Positions 41,932 through 50,085 of a stretch of DNA of 64,000 nucleotides are shown here, in pieces (the first letter of the stretch is position 1; each line of letters starts with the position of its first letter). A program made the position numbers and the translations under genes. Below the pieces are notes generated by a model. It did no database searches, was not told the origin of the DNA, and worked only from the letters and a program-made list of their open reading frames with translations. This DNA is from an uncultured Saprospiraceae bacterium (GTDB lineage Bacteria; Bacteroidota; Bacteroidia; Chitinophagales; Saprospiraceae), in the NCBI GenBank assembly GCA_937980645.1, contig CALJPQ010000013.1, positions 169,042 to 233,041 of the forward strand, given 5' to 3'.

Positions 41932-44900
41932 CTATGCCCATGCTTCTGCTACAGGAGCCGCCTCAGGGTTTTGGGCCTCCGTCGGCAGGCCGCGTTTCAC
42001 GCCACTTAGGTACGTGTACATGGCCGGAATGACGAACAGCGTCAGGATGAGGGAGAACAGCATGCCGCCCACAACCACGACACCCAGCGGAATGCGCGAG
42101 GTGGCGGCGGCGCCTAAGGCCAGCGCAATAGGCAGGGCGCCCAGTACGGTAGCCAGTGTGGTCATCAGAATGGGTCGCAGGCGCTGCTGGGCCGCCTGAA
42201 TGACGGCCTCTGTTTTCGACTGCGCTGCGCCTGCGCGCATTTTCTGGTTGGCAAATTCGACGATGAGGATGCCATTTTTGGTAACCAAGCCGATGAGCAT
42301 AATCATGCCTATCTGGCTGAAGATGTTGAGCGTGTGATTGGTGAGGGCCAGCGAGAGGAAAGCCCCCGCAATGGCTAAAGGCACCGTGAGCATGATGATG
42401 AACGGGTCGCGGAAGCTCTCGAACTGGGCGGCCAGGATGAGGTAAACTAAGCCTAAGGCAAGCAAGAAGGCGAAAGCGGTATTGCCGCGGCTTTCGCGGA
42501 AGTCGCGCGAGGGGCCGCTGAGGTCGGTATTGAAGGAGTCATCGAGGGTGCGTTTGGCAATGGCTTCCATGGCGGCAATGCCCTCGCCTAAGGTTTTGCC
42601 TGGTGCTAAGGCCGCGCTGACGGTGGCCGACTTAAATCGGTTGTAGTGGTACAGGATGGGCGGGCTGCTGGTTTCAGTGAAGCGGACGAGGTTATCTAAG
42701 CGGATAAGTTGGCCGCGGTTGTTGCGTACGTACAGTTTGGTCAGGTCAGCCGGCTCATCGCGGTTGGTGCGCTCTACCTGCCCGATAACCGAGTACTGGC
42801 GTCCGTTCATGATGAAATAGCCAAAGCGGCGCCCCGACAGGGCCAGCTGAAGCGTCTGGTTGATGTCTAAGACGCTGACGCCCAATTCGGCTGCTTTGAG
42901 GCGGTCTATTTCAACCTGGAGTTCGGGTTTGTTGAATTTCAAGTCCACGTTCACGTTGGCGAAGGTGGGGTCCTGTCCGGCTTCTTCCAGAAAGCGCGGG
43001 AGGGCTTCCTCTAATTTGCTAAAGTCCTGGTTTTGAATGACGAACTGCACAGGCAGGGCCAGCCCTGCGCCGAAGCTGGTCGAGATGGTTTGCTCCTGAT
43101 TGGGAAAGATGCGCGCCTCGGTGAAGCGGCGGCTCATGCGGAGCAGCTGGTCATAGATTTCCTGCTGCGAGCGTTTGCGGTATTGTGGCTGCACGAGGCC
43201 TAAGCTGATGAAGCCTGAGTTGCCTCCGCCCACGCGCCCGCCGCCGGTGATACCAAAGACCATTTGATACTCTGGCACCGAGTCCATGATTTGCACCACC
43301 ATTTTGCTGATGATATTTTCGGTGGCGTCCACATCGGTGCCTTCCGGAGCGGTTACGATAGCACGGATGATGCTGCGATCCTCTAAGGGCGCCAGCTCGG
43401 TTTTTAAGGAATTTCCAATGAAATAAATAGCGGCAAAGCAAGCCAACACAATCGCAATACCCAACCAGCGCTGGCGCATAAAGGCGCGCAACAGGCGGCC
43501 ATAGAAGCGGTCCATGGCCTGGAAGAACGGCTCTGTGGCGCGGTAAAAGCGCCCATGGGCCTGGGGGTTTTTGCCGCTCATTTTTACGCTCAGCACTGGC
43601 GTTAGCGTCAGCGACACAAAGGCCGAGATGAGCACTGCGCCGGCAATGACGATGCCGAACTCGCGAAACAGGCGGCCTGTGAAGCCCTGCAAAAAGACGA
43701 TGGGCACAAACACTACGGCCAGCGTCAGTGAGGTCGAAATGACGGCGAAGAAGATTTCGCGCGTGCCCTCGCGAGCCGCCCGCCATTTGTCCATGCCCTG
43801 CTCGATTTTTTTGTAAATGTTTTCCGTAACCACGATGCCGTCATCCACTACCAGGCCAGTGGCCAGCACTACCGCCAGCAGCGTGAGCACGTTGATGGAG
43901 TAGCCAAAGAGGTACATAATAAAAAAGGTGCCGATGAGGCACACGGGTATGTCCACCAACGGGCGCAGAGCAATGAGCCAGTTTCGGAAAAAGAGGTAAA
44001 TGATGAGAATCACAAGCGCCACAGCGATGACAAGCGTCTCCTGCACCTCCAGGACGGCGCGCCGCACGAAGATGGAGCGATTGAGGCCCACCTCCATGAT
44101 GATGTCGGGCGGCAGGTTCTTTTTGATTTGCGCGTAGCGGCGTTCGAACTCGTCGGCAATTTCGATGATATTGGCACCGGGCTGAGGCACTAAGGCCATC
44201 GAGACGTTTGGCACGTCGTTGCGCCGGGCGCTGAATTCTTCATTTTCAGGGCTGAGCATCGCCTCACCTACGTCGCGAAAGCGTACCGTCCCGCCGCCCT
44301 GTTCGGGGGGCAGCTGGCGGATAATCATGTTGTTGAAATCCTCTTCCGTTTCCAGGCGGCCGAAGGTCTTGACGGTAAGTTCGACGGTGTTTCCGCGGAT
44401 TTTGCCGGCGGGCAGGTCCACGTTTTCGCGGTTGAGGGCTGCCTGTACGTCCTGAACCGTCAGGCCATAGGCGGCCAGTTTGGCCGGGTCAATCCACAGG
44501 CGCATGGCGGGGCGTTTGTCGCCGAAGATGCGCACCTCACTGACGCCGGGAATCGTTTGCAGTTGTTCGGCCAGCACGTTGGCGGCGTAGTCCGACAGTT
44601 CCATCACGCTGCGGGTGCTGCTCTGCACCGGGATGAACATGATAGGGTCGCTGTTGGCATCGGCTTTCGTAACGACCGGAGGCGCGTCAATGTCCTGTGG
44701 TAATGAGCGCACGGCCTGCGAGACCTTATCGCGCACGTCGTTGGCGGCGCGTTCCAGGTCGGAGCCTAATTCAAACTCAATGGTGATGGAGCTGGTGCCC
44801 TGCGACGATTGGGAGCTAATGGTGCGAATACCGGCGATGCTGTTGACGGCCTTTTCCAACGGCTCGGTTATCTGGCTTTCAATTACTTCGGCGCTGGCGC

Positions 44901-45057
44901 CCGTGTAGGTGGTGCGCACAGTGATGGTAGGCGGGTCAATAGCCGGGTACTCGCGCACACCTAGGAAGGTGTAGCCCAGCACGCCAAAGACTACGATGAA
45001 AATACTCATGACCGTAGCCAATACGGGCCGGCGCAAAGAGAGGTCGGATAGATTCAT
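41932..45057 (-). CDS. RND-type multidrug efflux permease (HAE1 family)
   Basis: A 1,041-residue proton-driven inner-membrane pump of the AcrB kind. It starts MNLSDLSLRRPVLATVMSIF, has ESQITEPLEKAVNSIAGIRT in the porter domain, TM4 with GLVVDDGIVVTENIY holding the two proton-relay aspartates, TLTPVLSVKM, and a second copy of the fold ending with GMLFSLILTLFVIPAMYTYL. Twelve membrane segments and two large periplasmic loops fit the family length. No adaptor (MFP) or TolC-like gene is adjacent in the window, so partners must be encoded elsewhere. The ATG at 45057 is preferred to an upstream in-frame start at 45144 that has no family similarity. Confidence 0.94.
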   Translation of the reverse strand: MNLSDLSLRRPVLATVMSIFIVVFGVLGYTFLGVREYPAIDPPTITVRTTYTGASAEVIESQITEPLEKAVNSIAGIRTISSQSSQGTSSITIEFELGSDLERAANDVRDKVSQAVRSLPQDIDAPPVVTKADANSDPIMFIPVQSSTRSVMELSDYAANVLAEQLQTIPGVSEVRIFGDKRPAMRLWIDPAKLAAYGLTVQDVQAALNRENVDLPAGKIRGNTVELTVKTFGRLETEEDFNNMIIRQLPPEQGGGTVRFRDVGEAMLSPENEEFSARRNDVPNVSMALVPQPGANIIEIADEFERRYAQIKKNLPPDIIMEVGLNRSIFVRRAVLEVQETLVIAVALVILIIYLFFRNWLIALRPLVDIPVCLIGTFFIMYLFGYSINVLTLLAVVLATGLVVDDGIVVTENIYKKIEQGMDKWRAAREGTREIFFAVISTSLTLAVVFVPIVFLQGFTGRLFREFGIVIAGAVLISAFVSLTLTPVLSVKMSGKNPQAHGRFYRATEPFFQAMDRFYGRLLRAFMRQRWLGIAIVLACFAAIYFIGNSLKTELAPLEDRSIIRAIVTAPEGTDVDATENIISKMVVQIMDSVPEYQMVFGITGGGRVGGGNSGFISLGLVQPQYRKRSQQEIYDQLLRMSRRFTEARIFPNQEQTISTSFGAGLALPVQFVIQNQDFSKLEEALPRFLEEAGQDPTFANVNVDLKFNKPELQVEIDRLKAAELGVSVLDINQTLQLALSGRRFGYFIMNGRQYSVIGQVERTNRDEPADLTKLYVRNNRGQLIRLDNLVRFTETSSPPILYHYNRFKSATVSAALAPGKTLGEGIAAMEAIAKRTLDDSFNTDLSGPSRDFRESRGNTAFAFLLALGLVYLILAAQFESFRDPFIIMLTVPLAIAGAFLSLALTNHTLNIFSQIGMIMLIGLVTKNGILIVEFANQKMRAGAAQSKTEAVIQAAQQRLRPILMTTLATVLGALPIALALGAAATSRIPLGVVVVGGMLFSLILTLFVIPAMYTYLSGVKRGLPTEAQNPEAAPVAEAWA

Positions 45058-45222
45058 ACTTGCTTGCGGATGTCGTCTTGATTGCGAAGATAAAGGTCGC
45101 TCATAACGGCTATTGCCGTTTGTTTTTCGGCCAAGACAGGACACCTCTTGGGTGAGAGGCAGAAGCGTTTAAACGAGCGTTTGACCTACTTTCCGGAGCA
45201 AATGGCTTTTGCCGCGCTGCAC

Positions 45223-45723
45223 TTAGTCCAAAACGACCAGCGTAGCGCCTTTATCTACGGCCTGACCGCTGTGTATGGGCACCTCTTTGACCACGCCTTC
45301 GTTGGCGGCTTTGAGGACATTTTCCATTTTCATGGCTTCCAGGATGAGCAGCGGGTCGCCTTTTTGAACGGTTTGGCCGGGCTGTACCAGTACCTGAAGC
45401 ACCAAACCCGGCATGGGTGCCTTCACGATGTTCATCTTGTGTCCGCTGCCGGCGCCCATGCCCAGCTGCCGCACGAGGCGTGTGTAGAGGTCGGCGATGT
45501 GCACATTGTACAGCTCCCCGTCTATGCGGAGGGTGAAGTGCCGCGCGGCGTAGTCGGCCTTTACCACCTCTGCACGGAAAGCCCGCCCTTCGTACAGGAT
45601 GTGAAAGTGGTCGGCTCCGTCAGTGATGATGTCTAACTGAGCAGCCTCTTCGGGCAGTACGTCCAGCTGATATTGGTCGTTGACGGCAATGCGAAAGGGT
45701 TCGTTTTTGGCGTGGGTAGTCAT
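45223..45723 (-). CDS. biotin carboxyl carrier protein subunit
   Basis: A 166-residue biotinyl-domain protein, the carrier subunit of an acyl-CoA carboxylase or decarboxylase. The C-terminal ~75 residues are the biotinyl domain: VKAPMPGLVLQVLVQPGQTV, the biotinylation motif ILEAMKMENVLKA with the target lysine, and HSGQAVDKGATLVVLD. The N-terminal part (YQLDVLPEEAAQLDIITDG, VKADYAARHFTLRIDGELYN) resembles the BT-type domain of propionyl/methylcrotonyl-CoA carboxylase alpha chains, so this looks like the carrier part split off from such a subunit. The carboxylase and transferase genes are not in the window. It follows a PP2C phosphatase gene after 9 bases. Confidence 0.88.
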   Translation of the reverse strand: MTTHAKNEPFRIAVNDQYQLDVLPEEAAQLDIITDGADHFHILYEGRAFRAEVVKADYAARHFTLRIDGELYNVHIADLYTRLVRQLGMGAGSGHKMNIVKAPMPGLVLQVLVQPGQTVQKGDPLLILEAMKMENVLKAANEGVVKEVPIHSGQAVDKGATLVVLD

Positions 45724-45732
45724 GGCCTTAAG

Positions 45733-46950
45733 TCAGACAAAGATTTTGCAGGTCAGTACGGTGATATCGTCGGGTAAGGGTTGTTGCTGTCGGAAGTTTT
45801 CGACGTGTTCGAGGAGTTTAGTGTTGAGAGCGCGGGCGTCTAAGTGGCAATTTTCTTTCAAGAACGGGATAAGGCGTTCTTCGCTGAAAAATTCTCCCCG
45901 ATTGTTGCGCACGTCAGTGAGGCCATCGGTATAAGCGAAAAGGGTAGCGTTGCGCAGTAAGCATAGGCCACCGATTTCGAGGAAGGGCAGTTTAGGTAGC
46001 CCGCCAAGGATGGTGCAGCCGTTGGTCAGCGGGATGACCTCATGTTCGCACAACAGCAGTGGCGGTGTGTGGCCGGCATTGATGTAATGCAGTGACCGGT
46101 GGCGCGGTTCGTAGCGGCAGATAAATAAGGTGATAAAGCGGTCGCCGCCCGTAACGCGGAAGATGGCCGCGTTCATTTCGGTTACCATCTCCTCCAGCGA
46201 CTGGCAGCGTGTAACTAAGGCGTTAAGTGTGGCCTGAATGTTCGACATGAGTAGCGCCGCCGGAATGCCCTTGCCCGTTACGTCGGCAATGCAGAAGATG
46301 AGCGAGCCGTCCTTGAGTTCAAAAACATCGTAGTAGTCGCCTCCGACGGCGAAATGCGGCTTGTAGATGCTGGACAGCTGGTAGTGCTGGCTTGAGGGCA
46401 GCCGCACTGGTACAAGCGCCTGTTGAATCTCGGCAGCATACTGCACTTCGCGATTGAAAAGCTCCTGCTGAAGCTGATTCTTAAACAGGCGTTTATTTTC
46501 GATAGCTACCGCCAGCACGTTCGTAATGGCGATGGCAATTTGCAGTTTGCTGTAGGCGTCTTCGCCTGGTGCCTCGCTCCAAAAGGCATAGGCGATGGGT
46601 TCACGCTTGTGCATGACGGGCAGCACCAAGTCAAACTGCCGCACGAACGGATGCTCGTCTCCGTTTACGCGCGTGTTCGTAACGAAGCGTGGCAGCACGT
46701 CATTCATATCGTAGCGGCGCACCTCTTCGTCGGCGACGCCTTCCCATTGCACGCATTGCCAGCGTCCGTTTTCCCTGAAAAAGAGCGCCACCTTAGAAAT
46801 GCCGATATGCCAGCGCAGGAAGTCGCAGTACATTTTGTACAGCTCCGCCGCAGGCACATTCTCGTTGATGGCCTGAGTGAGCGTCAGCAGATTGTTCAGT
46901 TGCAGCTTTCTGAGCGACAGCTCTCGTTCTAATTGCTCAATATTCGACAA
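45733..46950 (-). CDS. SpoIIE-type PP2C protein phosphatase with N-terminal GAF-like domain
   Basis: A 405-residue cytoplasmic protein. Residues ~1-35 are a coiled-coil-like helix (LERELSLRKLQLNNLLTLTQ); ~40-150 a GAF-like sensor domain; a linker helix leads to the phosphatase from ~165: VQYAAEIQQALVP, FAVGGDYYDVFEL with the metal-binding Asp, FCIADVTGKGIPAALLMSNI with the second Asp, HYINAGHTPPLLL and FAYTDGLTDVRNNRGEFF, ending LPDDITVLTCKIF. These are the RsbU/SpoIIE motifs. It would dephosphorylate an anti-anti-sigma-like or other protein; no such partner is adjacent. The biotin carrier gene follows after 9 bases. Confidence 0.9.
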   Translation of the reverse strand: MSNIEQLERELSLRKLQLNNLLTLTQAINENVPAAELYKMYCDFLRWHIGISKVALFFRENGRWQCVQWEGVADEEVRRYDMNDVLPRFVTNTRVNGDEHPFVRQFDLVLPVMHKREPIAYAFWSEAPGEDAYSKLQIAIAITNVLAVAIENKRLFKNQLQQELFNREVQYAAEIQQALVPVRLPSSQHYQLSSIYKPHFAVGGDYYDVFELKDGSLIFCIADVTGKGIPAALLMSNIQATLNALVTRCQSLEEMVTEMNAAIFRVTGGDRFITLFICRYEPRHRSLHYINAGHTPPLLLCEHEVIPLTNGCTILGGLPKLPFLEIGGLCLLRNATLFAYTDGLTDVRNNRGEFFSEERLIPFLKENCHLDARALNTKLLEHVENFRQQQPLPDDITVLTCKIFV

Positions 46951-47197
46951 GGATAGTGGATGTTAATCGGTTGTTTTCAGACCAAGGTGCAAAGAAAGAC
47001 GTTTAGCCATCATAATCGCCCGAAAAATACGGACAATTCGCCGTTCAGGCTTCGGCCAGGTGTTTCGGCACTCGAAGGCAACGAGGGCACTGACGCATTT
47101 TAGCGCCAACATACGCAAGGGCAGCAAAAACTTGCCAACTTTGCGCCCCGAATAAAGCAAACACCCGCCTGAATTTTATCGTAAAAACTGCATTTCT

Positions 47198-47758
47198 ATG
47201 GAAGATATCAGTCGCACCATGTCGGAGGCTCAAGCCCACATGGAGAAAGCCATTGAGCACCTGAACCACGAAATGGTCAAACTCCGCACAGGCAAAGCGT
47301 CGCCGGTAATCCTGCAAGACATCGTGGTGGAGTATTATGGAAGTCCTACGCCCCTCAGTCAGGTGGCTAACATACAGGTGGCGGATGCGCGCACGCTGGT
47401 TATTCAGCCCTGGGAGCGCAACCTGCTGAGCGCCATTGAGCGGGCCATCATCAACGCCAACATAGGTCTGACGCCCTCCAACGATGGCGAAGTGGTGCGC
47501 TTATCTATTCCGCCGCTTACGGAAGAACGCCGCAAGGATTTGGTGAAAAAACTCAAGCACGCCGGCGAAGAAAGCAAGGTGGGCGTGCGCGGTGCTCGCC
47601 ATAAAGCCTTAGAGCACCTTAAGAAAGCAACGAAAGAAGGCTACCCAGAAGACATGGCCAAGCGCGCCGAGCACGATCTTCAGGAAATGGTCAACCGCTA
47701 CGTCAAGCGCATTGATGACTTAGTAGCGGCCAAAGAAAAAGAAATTATGACCGTTTGA
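47198..47758 (+). CDS. frr: ribosome recycling factor
   Basis: Splits the post-termination ribosome together with EF-G. The 186-residue protein is full length, with MEKAIEHLNHEMVKLRTGKA (three-helix domain start), VEYYGSPTPLSQVANIQV and IQPWERNLLSAIERAI in the beta domain, and RRKDLVKKLKHAGEESKVGV followed by the long final helix. In many genomes frr follows pyrH; here a divergent phosphatase gene precedes it and a LETM1-like gene follows after 22 bases. Confidence 0.97.
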   Translation: MEDISRTMSEAQAHMEKAIEHLNHEMVKLRTGKASPVILQDIVVEYYGSPTPLSQVANIQVADARTLVIQPWERNLLSAIERAIINANIGLTPSNDGEVVRLSIPPLTEERRKDLVKKLKHAGEESKVGVRGARHKALEHLKKATKEGYPEDMAKRAEHDLQEMVNRYVKRIDDLVAAKEKEIMTV

Positions 47759-47780
47759 ACGCCAGCGCTTCCCTCATCTC

Positions 47781-48164
47781 ATGGCTCTTCGAACGCGCTT
47801 TCGGCGAGTGGTCCGCCTGCCACGCCTGATGTTTTGGGCACTGGTGATGGAAGGCGTCGAGACCAGGCAAATGGTGGACACCTACGCCCGTTTGGGGGCG
47901 TCTTACGTGCTGCCCATCGCCAGTAGGCGCCCGACCGATGAACAACTGGCCCAGGCGCGCGAACAGTTGGGCGACCTGCCGCGTTTTTTGCCGCTCTTTG
48001 TCGTTATCGTCGTGCCGGCGCCGGGCATCACGGAGGGCTATGCGCTATTGGCCCTCTCGCTGCAGCGCTGGTTTGGTCTGAAACTCCGTTTATTACCCAC
48101 ACAATTGCATCGTATTTTTCAAAAAGAACCCGACGAAGCCTCCAAGACTTCGTCGGGCGTTTAA
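47781..48164 (+). CDS. small LETM1-like membrane-associated protein
   Basis: A 127-residue protein with one or two hydrophobic segments. The run PTDEQLAQAREQLGDLPRFL followed by PLFVVIVVPAPGITEGYALL and LLPTQLHRIF resembles the conserved end of LETM1-like domains (charged helix, then a Pro-containing membrane segment, then L-L-P-x-x-F). Mitochondrial LETM1 concerns K+/H+ exchange; function here is unknown. It starts 22 bases after frr and ends 12 bases before moxR. Its last codons contain a perfect 10-bp hairpin (48129-48157), so the end of the gene doubles as a terminator or attenuator. Confidence 0.5.
   Translation: MALRTRFRRVVRLPRLMFWALVMEGVETRQMVDTYARLGASYVLPIASRRPTDEQLAQAREQLGDLPRFLPLFVVIVVPAPGITEGYALLALSLQRWFGLKLRLLPTQLHRIFQKEPDEASKTSSGV
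48129..48160 (+). terminator. hairpin inside the 3' end of the LETM1-like gene
   Basis: CCCGACGAAG (48129-48138) and CTTCGTCGGG (48148-48157) form a perfect 10-bp GC-rich stem with a 9-base loop, followed by CGTTTAAAAAG. It lies 20 bases before the moxR ATG and could limit read-through into it. Confidence 0.6.
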
Positions 48165-48176
48165 AAAGATCCATTT

Positions 48177-49142
48177 ATGTCTCATTTTAAATCGGATGTT
48201 GAGGCCGTAGATGCCCTTGCCCAATCGTATCGCGACCTCTCGCAGGAGATTGCCAAAGTCATCGTTGGCCAGGAGAAGGTCGTGCAAGCCGTCATCATTT
48301 CGCTTTTTTCCAACGGCCACTCGCTGCTGGTAGGCGTGCCGGGCTTGGCCAAAACGCTGCTTGTCAGCACGATAGCCGAGGTGCTCGACCTGGAGTTCAA
48401 GCGCATACAATTCACGCCTGACTTGATGCCGTCGGACATCACCGGCTCGGAGATCCTGGACGAGGAGCGCCACTTTCGCTTCGTGCGCGGGCCGGTGTTT
48501 GCCAACATCGTGCTGGCCGATGAAATTAACCGCACCCCGCCTAAGACGCAGGCCGCCCTGCTGGAGGCCATGCAAGAACGCGCTGTAACGGTCGGCGGCA
48601 CCCGCCACGCCCTGCCGGTGCCTTTCTTCGTGCTGGCTACGCAAAACCCCATCGAGCAGGAGGGCACCTACCCGCTGCCCGAAGCGCAGCTCGACCGCTT
48701 CATGTTCAATATCCCGCTGGACTATCCGGCCTACGAGGAAGAGGTGTTGGTAGTAAAGAACACCACCTCGGCGCGTGAGGTGTCGTTGCGGCATGTGCTC
48801 AATGCCGCCCAAATTCAGGAGTTCCAGCAGGTGATCCGCAAAATACCCGTGGCCGACAATGTCCTGGAATACTGCGTAGCGCTGGCCTCCAAAACCCGCC
48901 CCAACACGCCGCGGGCGGCCAAAGTGGCCAACGATTACCTCTCTTGGGGCGCCGGGCCACGTGCCAGTCAGTACCTGGCTTTGGGCGCTAAATGCCATGC
49001 CGCCATTCGAGGCAAATACTCGCCCGACATCGAAGATGTGCAAGCCATCGCTTCCTTAGTGCTGCGCCACCGCATTGTGCGCAACTTCAAAGCAGAAGCC
49101 GAAGGCGTCTCGGAAGAAAACATCGTGGAAGCACTCCTCTAA
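48177..49142 (+). CDS. MoxR family AAA+ ATPase
   Basis: A 321-residue AAA+ chaperone-like ATPase. The Walker A variant is GVPGLAKTLL near residue 55, Walker B is NIVLADEINRTPPKTQAALL near 115, sensor 1 is LATQNPIEQEGTYPLPEAQL and the arginine-finger region LDRFMFNIPL follows; the C-terminal lid has RGKYSPDIEDVQAIASLVLR. MoxR proteins often act with DUF58 and VWA-domain proteins in protein or cofactor maturation; those genes are not adjacent, and a SpoIIM-like gene often found with them is 36 kb away. Its stop overlaps the convergent acyltransferase stop by four bases. Confidence 0.94.
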   Translation: MSHFKSDVEAVDALAQSYRDLSQEIAKVIVGQEKVVQAVIISLFSNGHSLLVGVPGLAKTLLVSTIAEVLDLEFKRIQFTPDLMPSDITGSEILDEERHFRFVRGPVFANIVLADEINRTPPKTQAALLEAMQERAVTVGGTRHALPVPFFVLATQNPIEQEGTYPLPEAQLDRFMFNIPLDYPAYEEEVLVVKNTTSAREVSLRHVLNAAQIQEFQQVIRKIPVADNVLEYCVALASKTRPNTPRAAKVANDYLSWGAGPRASQYLALGAKCHAAIRGKYSPDIEDVQAIASLVLRHRIVRNFKAEAEGVSEENIVEALL

Positions 49143-49687
49143 AGAATGCCCTGCGAGGGGATTTTACCCACAACACCTTTATAGTAGTTCCACAGGTAAT
49201 CTAAGTCCTTGCGTTCGTCGCCCGTCGGCCAGAATAGCTGCGGGTCGAAGAATACCTCCTTACGCGCCCAGTCAAACTTGCATAGCGCTATGGGCACGCC
49301 GGCCAGGCGCGCAATGTGGTAAAAGCCTGTTTTAAACCGCTCCACTTTCTTGCGTGTGCCCTCTGGTGAGAGCACCAGGTGCAGCTGCTTTTCACGCGCA
49401 AACGCTTCCGCCATGGCAGCTACAAAATTGGTACGCCGCGAGCGATCCACCGGAATGCCGCCCAACCACCGGAAAAAGGCGCCAAACGGCCAGCGAAACA
49501 ACGTGTGCTTACCTACGTAGTTGACCTTTAGGCGATACGCTGACTTGACCAGCACGCCCACCGGAAAATCCCAGTTCGACGTGTGCGGCGCAACAATCAT
49601 CACAAACTTGGGTACGTCGTGAGGAAATTGACCGGCAACCTTCCACCCCCACCAGCGCAGCAAAAGAGCGCTTATCTTGGAAAGCAT
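49139..49687 (-). CDS. PlsC-like 1-acylglycerol-3-phosphate acyltransferase family protein
   Basis: A 182-residue acyltransferase of the PlsC type. It shows the H-x4-D catalytic motif in VAPHTSNWDFPVGV near residue 35, the glycerophosphate-binding region LGGIPVDRSRRTN near 75, and the SPEGTRKK motif (E-G-T-R) near 110. One hydrophobic segment is present near the N-terminus. Substrate is probably an acyl acceptor of phospholipid or ornithine-lipid synthesis but cannot be fixed. The ATG at 49687 follows a - strand TACTTTTG element at 49712-49719. Confidence 0.85.
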   Translation of the reverse strand: MLSKISALLLRWWGWKVAGQFPHDVPKFVMIVAPHTSNWDFPVGVLVKSAYRLKVNYVGKHTLFRWPFGAFFRWLGGIPVDRSRRTNFVAAMAEAFAREKQLHLVLSPEGTRKKVERFKTGFYHIARLAGVPIALCKFDWARKEVFFDPQLFWPTGDERKDLDYLWNYYKGVVGKIPSQGIL

Positions 49688-50085
49688 AGTGTGTCTTGTG
49701 TTTCTGGCAGGCAAAAGTAGGCAAACCAGGAGACCATGCTGCTGCGCCTCTGGAGCTATCTCGGTTTTTTAAACATTAATCCCATCAGCCAGAGACGACT
49801 TCCATGCGACCTCTGTGATTTAGCTACCCCAATGAACGACGATTGCGCTTGTAAAGACCGGGCAGAGGCAGACAGCGGTGTTAGATTGTCGAGTATTGTG
49901 GAAATGGCTACATGAGTCCAGCCGGAGCCGTTGGAGATGACCTAAAAAACAGATTTGTCCAAAGTAGCGCTTTCGACTTTTTCGCAGCGTCTTTGGTCGG
50001 GAAAGCACCTGCTTGAGCCAACTACTGCGATATTAGCGGTTGAAAAAAGCCTTCGGCCTTCACTATGTAAAAATGCTCCTGTCTT
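49688..50085. other. 398-base intergenic region
   Basis: Holds the promoter element of the leftward acyltransferase at 49712-49719. The rest, upstream of the metalloprotease, shows no protein gene, no strong -7 element and no clear hairpin that I can see. Confidence 0.5.
49712..49719 (-). promoter_or_regulatory. -7 promoter element TACTTTTG for the acyltransferase
   Basis: Reads TACTTTTG on the - strand, ending 24 bases upstream of the ATG at 49687. Confidence 0.5.

Noticed and set aside
45166..45175. CGTTTAAACG palindrome between the RND and biotin carrier genes
   Set aside because: Ten bases long, single copy and not placed near a promoter element; chance is likely.
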